A stretch of 7,817 bases of DNA from Kiritimatiellia bacterium (GTDB lineage: Bacteria > Verrucomicrobiota > Kiritimatiellia > RFP12 > DVOR01). A program made the position numbers and the translations under genes. The stretch spans positions 1 through 7,817 of the forward strand of contig JAFTHG010000150.1 of the NCBI GenBank assembly GCA_017457555.1, given 5' to 3'. The stretch's first letter is position 1. Every line of letters starts with the position of its first letter. Shown here piece after piece: positions 1 through 6,008 of the stretch. The notes beneath the pieces were generated by a model. That model was not told where the DNA came from. It saw nothing but the letters and a program-made list of their open reading frames with translations, and did no database searches.

Positions 1-1835
1 CAGGCCGCACCAAGCAGTACAACGCCTTCCCCGGCATTGTCTTAGGGGACACCTTCAGGATGCAGCACGTTACCCAGAAAGACACCCTCGACGATGGCGC
101 CTTCTCGGCCAACTCCGAGCGTATCCTTGCGCAAAACCAAGCCCCTATCTCCGTCATTATCGGTAATCCTCCCTACTCTGTCAGCAAAGGTGAAAGCTAT
201 CCTGCACTGGACAAACGCATTGAAGAAACGTATGTCGCAGGAACAACAGCAACCAATAAAAACTCCCTTTACGATTCTTACATCAAAGCCTTTCGCTGGT
301 CCTCTGACCGCCTGAGCACCGAACGTGGCGGCATCCTCTGCTTTGTCACCAATGGCGGCTGGCTCGATGCTAACGCTGCCGCAGGTTTCCGCAAGTGCCT
401 TCAAACCGAATTTGACGAAATCTACTGCTACAACTTGAGAGGGAATATTCGAAGTTTCAACCGTGCGGAAGGGGAAAACATCTTTGATGTTATGGTTGGA
501 ATTACAATTATTCTCCTTGTTCGCCTCCCGGCATCCCAACATCACGGCAATGCCACCATTCATTATCGTGATATCGGTGATTACAAAGACCGTAAAGAAA
601 AATTACACACGTTGGATGTTGAACACTCTTTCTTCAATCCCACCTGGGAGGGCACACTGCTCACGCCTAATGCTCACGGCGACTGGATTAACCAACGCAA
701 TGACACCTTTTCATCTTACATCCCCATTGAACCAGAAAAGAAATTTGATACACAAACTAAAAGTTTCTTTGTAACCTTTAGTCGCGGCATCGCCACTGCA
801 AGAGATGCATGGTGTTACTCATTCAGTAAAGAAGAACTTACTTCCAATATGAAGTGTTTAATAAATCTTTATATTGACTCCATAGCACAAAACCAACAAA
901 TTCAGGATAAAATGATAGTTTGGAATGAAACTTTAAAGATTTCATTCAGCAAAGGTCTAAGAAGTCAATTTGATATTTCTTCAATACGCACTACACTTTA
1001 TAGACCATTTTGTAAACAGAAGGCTTACTTCTCTTCATTTTGGAATGAAAGGACGTATCAATTTCCCAAACTTTTCCCAATGGGGAAGCAAGGTGAGAAT
1101 GTGGTAATTTGTGTGAGTGGTAACTCGCTTCTTATTAGTGATTGCACACCAGACCTTCACTTTGTTGGTGATGCACAATGCTTCCCCTTGTATTGGTATG
1201 AAGAGAAGGATGAGGATTTATTTGGCAACAAGACGTTGGTAAGGCATGATGCCGTGAGTGATTTTACTCTAAAGGAAGCACGTTCGCGGTATCATGACCA
1301 TACGATTCGTAAAGAAGATATTTTCTACTATGTTTATGGCTTCTTACACAGCCCGGACTATCGCACCACCTTTGCCGCAGATTTGAAGAAATCGTTGCCA
1401 CGTCTCTTTTTAGTGGAGGCTGCAAGTGATTTCCGGAAGATTGCAGATCTCGGTCATGCTTTGGCAGAGCTTCACCTTAACTATGAAACACTTGACCCCT
1501 ATCCATTAAAGGAAGTGGGTGACTTCAGCAATACGCAAATAACAAAGATGACCTTCCCCAAGAAGGATAAGACGCGTGTGCTGGTGAATGACACCTTGTT
1601 ACTGGAGGGGATTCCTTTAGAGGCACATGATTATGTGGTAAATGGGCGCAGCCCTGTGGAATGGGTGTTAGACCGTTATCAAATCAAAACCGATAAGGTG
1701 AGTGGTATTACCAACAATCCAAACCTCTGGGCTCCTGACAATCCGCGGTATATTACGGATCTCATCAAACGCCTTGTCACGCTCTCGCTGGAGAGTCAGC
1801 GCCTCATTGCCACCTTACCAAAGCTCTCTTTCTGA
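1..1835 (+). CDS. Type ISP restriction-modification enzyme, C-terminal part (methyltransferase and specificity region)
   Basis: This is the 3' part of a large single-chain restriction-modification protein. The reading frame is already open at base 3, and the residues before the first ATG at 60 (YNAFPGIVLGDTF) look like family sequence, so that ATG is internal and the gene starts outside the window. About 610 residues are visible. The adenine-N6 methyltransferase motif IV, NPPY, lies at 165-176, preceded by a hydrophobic strand (SVIIG). A conserved-looking NIFDVMVGITI segment follows near 477-510. The C-terminal third (IRKEDIFYYVYGFLHSPDYR near 1306-1365, then PRYITDLIKRLV near 1744-1779) resembles the LlaBIII/LlaGI-type specificity domain. 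In that family the N-terminus carries an Mrr-like nuclease and a superfamily 2 helicase; both would lie upstream. The enzyme methylates one adenine of an asymmetric site and translocates along DNA before cutting. The middle third is much more AT-rich than the flanks. Family assignment is from recalled motifs, and the target site cannot be predicted. Confidence 0.85.
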   Translation, partial: GRTKQYNAFPGIVLGDTFRMQHVTQKDTLDDGAFSANSERILAQNQAPISVIIGNPPYSVSKGESYPALDKRIEETYVAGTTATNKNSLYDSYIKAFRWSSDRLSTERGGILCFVTNGGWLDANAAAGFRKCLQTEFDEIYCYNLRGNIRSFNRAEGENIFDVMVGITIILLVRLPASQHHGNATIHYRDIGDYKDRKEKLHTLDVEHSFFNPTWEGTLLTPNAHGDWINQRNDTFSSYIPIEPEKKFDTQTKSFFVTFSRGIATARDAWCYSFSKEELTSNMKCLINLYIDSIAQNQQIQDKMIVWNETLKISFSKGLRSQFDISSIRTTLYRPFCKQKAYFSSFWNERTYQFPKLFPMGKQGENVVICVSGNSLLISDCTPDLHFVGDAQCFPLYWYEEKDEDLFGNKTLVRHDAVSDFTLKEARSRYHDHTIRKEDIFYYVYGFLHSPDYRTTFAADLKKSLPRLFLVEAASDFRKIADLGHALAELHLNYETLDPYPLKEVGDFSNTQITKMTFPKKDKTRVLVNDTLLLEGIPLEAHDYVVNGRSPVEWVLDRYQIKTDKVSGITNNPNLWAPDNPRYITDLIKRLVTLSLESQRLIATLPKLSF

Positions 1836-2062
1836 CACCCTATCTATCTGCCTAATGATCGGATAACGGTGCGTCATGTCAGGTATCATCACGCCATTAT
1901 GATATGAAGGCGCAGACGCTTTTAGCTTGAAAGAGGTGCGACAGAAGGAGGCATTGACAGCCCGATTTTATCATCATAACGCCTCTCATCTGTGTAAAGA
2001 GTGACCTTTGGGGTGCTTTGGCAAATTTAGAACCATCTTTATTTCCGCTCTTTTTCATTGTT
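1836..2062. other. Intergenic region after the restriction gene, with weak hairpins
   Basis: No convincing coding sequence is seen. The only structured part is at 1871-1923. GCGTC at 1871-1875 can pair with GACGC at 1915-1919, which is followed by TTTT, and TATCAT at 1884-1889 can pair with ATGATA at 1899-1904. The outer stem is short and the enclosed sequence long, so this is at best a weak intrinsic terminator for the restriction gene. The short minus-strand frame at 1897-2199 runs into the DJ-1 gene and shows no recognisable protein. Confidence 0.35.
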
Positions 2063-2071
2063 TGGTATACT
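2063..2071 (+). promoter_or_regulatory. Extended -10 promoter for the DJ-1 / rpoN operon
   Basis: TGG followed by TATACT (2066-2071) is an extended -10 element with five of six bases matching TATAAT. The -35 position about 17 bases upstream (around 2043-2048) is a poor match, which extended -10 promoters tolerate. Transcription would start near 2078 and leave a leader of about 27 bases, within which the inverted repeat 2073-2095 lies almost entirely. No sigma-54 type -24/-12 element was seen here by eye. Confidence 0.5.
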
Positions 2072-2072
2072 A

Positions 2073-2095
2073 CTTGCATAAACACAGTATGCAAG
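2073..2095 (+). repeat. Perfect 8-bp inverted repeat overlapping the DJ-1 ribosome binding site
   Basis: CTTGCATA (2073-2080) and TATGCAAG (2088-2095) are perfect reverse complements separated by the seven bases AACACAG. The left arm begins two bases after the -10 element. The right arm includes the first three bases (AAG) of the AAGGAG ribosome binding site at 2093-2098. It could be an operator for a dimeric repressor sitting over the transcription start, or an RNA hairpin that hides the ribosome binding site. The sequence does not decide between the two. Confidence 0.55.
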
Positions 2096-2104
2096 GAGCT
2101 GTAT

Positions 2105-2656
2105 ATGAATCTTTTATTGTTGCTGGCCAATGGGTTTGAAGAGATTGAAGCCCTTGGCACTTTGGATTTACTTCGCCGTGCCAATGTTGCGGTAACCACG
2201 TGTACCCTGAATCAGACGCCGCTCACGTTGGGAGCGCATCAGATTGCCGTTGAAGCCGAACTCTGCCTCACGGAATTGGATAGTACGCAGTTTGACGGTG
2301 TAATTTTGCCCGGTGGTCTGGGCGGTTCGCAAGCATTGGCAGCGACACAGGGTGTATTGGAATTATTGCGCGAGTACCATCAGCAGCAGAAGTGTATTTG
2401 CGCCATTTGTGCAGCACCGGCACTTGTTTTAACCGAAGCGGGTATTTTGGATGGTCGCAAGGTGACGTGTTATCCTGCACCTGAATTCATTGAAGCCCTT
2501 GGTGATGCCTATTGTGCGGCACCAGTGTGTACGGATGGCAACCTTATTACAGCCGCCGGCCCGGGATGTTTCACCCACTTTGCAAAGGCGATTCTGAATG
2601 CTGTCGCCCCCGGAACAGCCGAAGCCGTCTTCAAAGCCGCATTGATTGAAGGATAA
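2105..2656 (+). CDS. DJ-1/PfpI family protein (YajL/ThiJ-like)
   Basis: This 183-residue protein has the length and fold signature of the DJ-1/YajL branch. It opens with LLLANGFEEIEA, where Glu15 corresponds to the catalytic-site glutamate of human DJ-1 (Glu18). It carries the ILPGG strand-turn at residues 67-71 and the nucleophile elbow AICAAP, with Cys102 equivalent to human Cys106. Family members are cytosolic homodimers reported as glyoxalase or deglycase enzymes, chaperones or oxidative stress sensors; which role applies here cannot be told. The frame is open further upstream to an ATG at 2018. The ATG at 2105 is chosen because AAGGAG (2093-2098) lies six bases before it, the promoter lies between the two ATGs, and homology starts at this residue. 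It is the first gene of the run leading to rpoN, 51 bases downstream. The old name ThiJ does not imply a role in thiamine synthesis. Confidence 0.9.
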   Translation: MNLLLLLANGFEEIEALGTLDLLRRANVAVTTCTLNQTPLTLGAHQIAVEAELCLTELDSTQFDGVILPGGLGGSQALAATQGVLELLREYHQQQKCICAICAAPALVLTEAGILDGRKVTCYPAPEFIEALGDAYCAAPVCTDGNLITAAGPGCFTHFAKAILNAVAPGTAEAVFKAALIEG

Positions 2657-2707
2657 GTCTCGGCAGCGGTCGCGACTCCTTTCGTCTCCTTCGTTCTCTC
2701 CATCCGC

Positions 2708-4204
2708 ATGAGTGGTTTACAGCAGTCAACAGGTTTGCAGCAGCAAGCACGCCAGGTGCAGAGGTTACAACTCTCGCAACAGGCGGTGCAGCAGTTGCAA
2801 TTCCTCCAACTGCCGCTTGCCGCACTTGCCACAGAGTTACGCCAGCGTGCAGAGCGCAATCCCTTTCTGGAATATCAACCGCCCAAATTGGAAATCGCCG
2901 CAGGTTCCCCCTATGATGCCGTAACGGCCGACCTACGGGAGAGTACCGATCGCAACTATCTGACCAGCGGATTTGAAGGTTATGGTGATACACAAGACTG
3001 GGTGGACCGTCAGGCAGAAGCAGAACATCGGGAGCGCTTCTTCATCCATCAGACCGAACCCGAAACGCTTTATCGTCACCTTGAAAAGCAAGTTCTGGAA
3101 GGTTATCCGCCCGGAGCAAGGCGCGATCTGATTTTGTTTGTGTGCGATGCACTCGATGCAGATGGGTATTTGCGTTACAGCCCCTACCAACTGCTCTGTG
3201 ACTGGTGGGAAGCCCATCGGGGCCAACCGGAGATTTCGGAAGAACAGGATGTGGTCGCCGCGATTGCCGAAGTGCAAGCCCTTGATCCGCCGGGTGTGGG
3301 GGCGCGTTCGCTGGCCGAATGTCTTGAACTACAGGTGCGAGCCGATGCCACGTATGCTCCGGAGCGCGCCCTACGCCTTAAACTCTGCCACCACTTAGCC
3401 CTTCTCTGCCCCGATGCCGGGGAGAACCGTGAACGTATCTTTGAGCGGTTGGCAAAGCGTCTGCGATGTTCGCCTGAACAGGTCGCAGCTGCGCTCGCCT
3501 ATTTGCGGACACTCAATCCCTTCCCGGGGCGCAGTTTTACAGCGGAGCGTCCCCCCGACCCTCCGGAAGTGCTGGCCGTGCGCCACACCTCCGGTTTTTG
3601 GGAAGCACGGTGCAATGAGCAGTTACTCCCGACCTTCCGGCTTGATATGGACGCTTTGGCCGATGCCAAGGCGCGTACCATCTCTCCTGATGATCGCCTC
3701 GCCATTGCCACCTTTGAGGCGCAAGCGCGGTTGTGGACCGAAGCCTATCAAGATCGCAACGAAACCCTGCGGCGCGTCGCGCAACTGATTTTCAATCATC
3801 AACAGACTTTTTTGGAGTCCGGCGGTGACCCTGCCACCCTGAAACCGCTTCTGCAAAAGACCATCGCTGAGGCTCTGGGTTATGATGAAAGTACCATCTC
3901 CAGGGCCATTAAGGATAAAATAGTTCGTATTGTGCCGGCACGAAAGTTGTTGCCCCTTAAAGAATTCTTCAGCCGGGCCTTACCTCAAACATCTGGAACA
4001 ACAGGTGAAGTCTTTTCTGATCAACAGGCAAAACAAGCTCTCAAAGCTCTGGTTGATGCCGAAGATTCCGCTCATCCGCTCTCGGATCAAACCCTAACCG
4101 AAGCGCTTCAGCGTCAAGGTTTTTCGCTTAAACGGCGCACTGTCGCCAAGTATCGTGAATTGCTCGGCATTCCTTCAACGCGGGAACGCCGTCGTAATAT
4201 GTGA
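2708..4204 (+). CDS. rpoN: RNA polymerase sigma-54 factor RpoN
   Basis: RpoN directs core RNA polymerase to -24/-12 promoters that need an AAA+ enhancer-binding activator. The protein has 498 residues, close to the usual 430-500. Region I (about 1-55) is glutamine-rich and leucine-rich: 14 of the first 36 residues are Gln, ending in RAERNPFLEY. The core-binding part includes DADGYL and the signature LDPPGVGARSLAECLELQ, followed by LNPFPG. The DNA-binding part has the helix-turn-helix DESTISR (393-399), then LKEFFSRAL (417-425). The RpoN box RRTVAKYR is at 476-483 (bases 4133-4156) and contacts the -24 element. The start ATG fits the family's N-terminus, but no Shine-Dalgarno sequence precedes it, only a pyrimidine-rich stretch. 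The usual TPRG motif between helix-turn-helix and FFS is replaced by VPARK. The dehydrogenase gene follows after seven bases. No activator gene is in the window, so the regulon is unknown. Confidence 0.96.
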   Translation: MSGLQQSTGLQQQARQVQRLQLSQQAVQQLQFLQLPLAALATELRQRAERNPFLEYQPPKLEIAAGSPYDAVTADLRESTDRNYLTSGFEGYGDTQDWVDRQAEAEHRERFFIHQTEPETLYRHLEKQVLEGYPPGARRDLILFVCDALDADGYLRYSPYQLLCDWWEAHRGQPEISEEQDVVAAIAEVQALDPPGVGARSLAECLELQVRADATYAPERALRLKLCHHLALLCPDAGENRERIFERLAKRLRCSPEQVAAALAYLRTLNPFPGRSFTAERPPDPPEVLAVRHTSGFWEARCNEQLLPTFRLDMDALADAKARTISPDDRLAIATFEAQARLWTEAYQDRNETLRRVAQLIFNHQQTFLESGGDPATLKPLLQKTIAEALGYDESTISRAIKDKIVRIVPARKLLPLKEFFSRALPQTSGTTGEVFSDQQAKQALKALVDAEDSAHPLSDQTLTEALQRQGFSLKRRTVAKYRELLGIPSTRERRRNM

Positions 4205-4211
4205 GGTCATT

Positions 4212-5114
4212 ATGTCAAAACCGATTGTCCTTGTTTGGTTAACCCTGCGTGGTGTGGAAGAATTTTCAGCTACAGCAGAACAGGTTGCACGCTGGCAAGA
4301 AGACCTGCCCGAATTGGAATTCTTACGCGTCACGACACAGGAAGATTTCATCCGTAACCTCTCTCAAGCGACCTTTATTCTCACCTATCACTTCTGTGAG
4401 GCTTGGCTGCCCTTAACCTACCGTGCCAAGTGGATTGCCACCCCGGCTGCCGGACGCGAACTTCTAGGCGAAAAGTTCCCCGATCGTCTACTCGTCACCT
4501 TTGGCACCTTCCACGGAGCGATTATGGCCGAAACAGCAGTGGGCATGTTACTCGCCACCCGCCGAGGTCTTTTGCCCGGCATCGGATTGTGCACAGCGGA
4601 TATGCCGTGGCCCGAACACCTCGTGGGACGGCGCACAATTGCCGGAAGCCGTGCGGTCATTTTGGGTTATGGCAATATCGGTAAGGCCGTAGGTGAAAAA
4701 CTCTCCGCTCTGGGCGTCACGTGCACAGGTGTCACACGCAAAAATCTCTCCGAATTAGACACCCTGCTTACGACAGCTGATGCACTCATTCTGGCACTCC
4801 CGGCCACACCTGAAACAACCAATATTATTGGCGAAAAACAGTTGGCCCTCCTGCCCGACCATGCCGTCGTGATTAACGTGGGGCGTGGCAATGCCATCCA
4901 TGAACAGGCGCTTGCCGAGGCTCTCAATTCTGGTCATCTGGATGCCGCCTTTTTGGACGTTCTCCCGCAAGAGCCCTATCCGCAGGATGGGCTGCTCCGT
5001 CACACACCACGATGCTACCTCCTGCCACACGCCTCCGCCTTTGCTCCCGAATACTTGGACCTAGCCTTTGCTGAATGGCAGCAGATCTACAAAACCCGTT
5101 TTGCCGCAAACTGA
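4212..5114 (+). CDS. D-2-hydroxyacid dehydrogenase (NAD(P)-binding)
   Basis: This 300-residue cytosolic enzyme belongs to the D-isomer specific 2-hydroxyacid dehydrogenases, which interconvert 2-keto acids and D-2-hydroxy acids. The dinucleotide-binding motif GYGNIG is at residues 152-157. The catalytic set is complete: Arg225 (INVGRG), Glu254 (DVLPQEPYP) and His273 (LLPHAS). The catalytic and cofactor halves are ordered as in the family. After the second strand of the cofactor fold the sequence reads GVTRK, with Arg176 and no acidic residue, which favours NADP(H), as in glyoxylate/hydroxypyruvate reductases of the GhrA type. The substrate cannot be assigned. The frame is open back to an ATG at 4155 inside rpoN, but the ATG at 4212 has GAGG at 4203-4206 and homology starts there. 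The ribosome binding site overlaps the rpoN stop, implying coupled translation. The stop codon directly abuts the recO start. Confidence 0.9.
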   Translation: MSKPIVLVWLTLRGVEEFSATAEQVARWQEDLPELEFLRVTTQEDFIRNLSQATFILTYHFCEAWLPLTYRAKWIATPAAGRELLGEKFPDRLLVTFGTFHGAIMAETAVGMLLATRRGLLPGIGLCTADMPWPEHLVGRRTIAGSRAVILGYGNIGKAVGEKLSALGVTCTGVTRKNLSELDTLLTTADALILALPATPETTNIIGEKQLALLPDHAVVINVGRGNAIHEQALAEALNSGHLDAAFLDVLPQEPYPQDGLLRHTPRCYLLPHASAFAPEYLDLAFAEWQQIYKTRFAAN

Positions 5115-5918
5115 ATGGCTATCCGTCTACTCAAAAGTGAAGCAATCTGCCTCAATGTGCGTCCGTTCTCCAAGACATCGCACATGGTGACGTGGCTGAC
5201 GCGCACCCATGGGTGTCTGACAACCCCGATTAAAGGCGCTCAACGCCCCAAGAGTGCCTTTTTGGGGAAATACGACATTGGCTACACCTGCGAGCTCATC
5301 TTCTACGCACACGGCCGAAATGGCGTCCATCATATCCGTGAATGTTCGCCACTGAACGTCCGGGAAGGGTTGCATCACGCATGGTTTCGCGCCGCTGCCG
5401 CCAGTTATCTCTGCGATCTCACCTTACGAACCATCCCGGCAGAACAGATCCATGACCACCTTTATGTCACCTTGGCCACGGCACTGGAAACCTTACAACA
5501 CTGCCAACGCCATGAGGCATCGCTGGCCGTCCTGTGGTATGAATGTGCGCTCTTGCAGGGGCTGGGTGTCGCACCCGACTTCTCCCGCTGCCCACATTGC
5601 CCAGAAGAAACCTTTCTCACCTTCTCATTGGAGGAAGGACGTGGCATTTGCGAACACCGCCCCTCGCGATTACGCCAACCTGTGACAATGGCGCTACATA
5701 CCGAAATGCGTCACCTTTTCAAGCATTTTGCCGACACCCCCCTGCCCACCGTTCTGGAATCGGCACGCCAATCCAATCGTGTTGACGATCTAGGGCGCCC
5801 CGAACCCTTTTCGGGAATGTTCAGTTTACGACGTTTTCTCGGTGTCTTTATGACGGAGCATCTTGATGTATTGCCCGGATCGCGGCGTACGATGTTGGAC
5901 GTACTGATTGGTGGTTAA
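5115..5918 (+). CDS. recO: DNA repair protein RecO
   Basis: RecO works with RecR and RecF to load RecA onto SSB-coated single-stranded DNA during gap repair, and anneals complementary strands. The 267-residue length is normal (about 240-270). The N-terminal OB-fold region starts with LLKSEAICLNVRPFSKTSHMVTWLT and continues to the KGAQRPKS loop. The helical C-terminal region contains the family segment GLGVAPDFSRCPHC, the start of the zinc site. Here only Cys159 and Cys162 form a CxxC pair. The second half reads GRGICEHR (Cys179, His181), so a four-cysteine site is absent. The ATG immediately follows the TGA of the dehydrogenase (TGAATG) with no Shine-Dalgarno sequence, so expression probably depends on translational coupling. 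It is the last gene of the operon. Assignment rests on these segments and overall layout, since RecO is a poorly conserved family. Confidence 0.88.
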   Translation: MAIRLLKSEAICLNVRPFSKTSHMVTWLTRTHGCLTTPIKGAQRPKSAFLGKYDIGYTCELIFYAHGRNGVHHIRECSPLNVREGLHHAWFRAAAASYLCDLTLRTIPAEQIHDHLYVTLATALETLQHCQRHEASLAVLWYECALLQGLGVAPDFSRCPHCPEETFLTFSLEEGRGICEHRPSRLRQPVTMALHTEMRHLFKHFADTPLPTVLESARQSNRVDDLGRPEPFSGMFSLRRFLGVFMTEHLDVLPGSRRTMLDVLIGG

Positions 5919-5954
5919 GCGGCTTCCCCTATTCTATCCCCCACTTCTGCCACT

Positions 5955-5988
5955 AAAAAAACGCAGCACATCCGGTAGGATATGCTGC
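5955..5988 (-). terminator. Intrinsic terminator of the alcohol dehydrogenase gene (minus strand)
   Basis: GCAGCA (5963-5968) pairs with TGCTGC (5983-5988). After a C/A mismatch, ATCC (5970-5973) pairs with GGAT (5978-5981) around a GGTA loop. The A run at 5955-5961 becomes seven U residues just after the stem in minus-strand RNA, the layout of a rho-independent terminator. It lies 20 bases beyond the dehydrogenase stop. In the plus direction the stem is followed by only three T residues, so it would be a weak terminator for recO. Confidence 0.8.
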
Positions 5989-6008
5989 ATTTGACATTCA
6001 ATAAACGG

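Noticed and set aside
42..563. A 173-codon minus-strand open frame opposite the restriction gene
   Set aside because: It is antisense to a clear methyltransferase motif region, has no recognisable protein features and looks like a GC-driven shadow frame.
1945..1986. GGAGGC and GCCTCT as a terminator or small RNA stem
   Set aside because: Only about five pairs with a loop of nearly 30 bases and no U run.
2010..2040. Possible sigma-54 promoter (TGGCA near 2020) before the DJ-1 gene, implying rpoN autoregulation
   Set aside because: TGGCAAATTT is not followed at the right distance by TTGC, so the -12 element is missing.
2509..2993. Two minus-strand frames (116 and 120 codons) spanning the DJ-1/rpoN junction
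   Set aside because: They oppose well supported genes, and their Cys/Arg-rich composition mirrors the Gln-rich rpoN start read in reverse.
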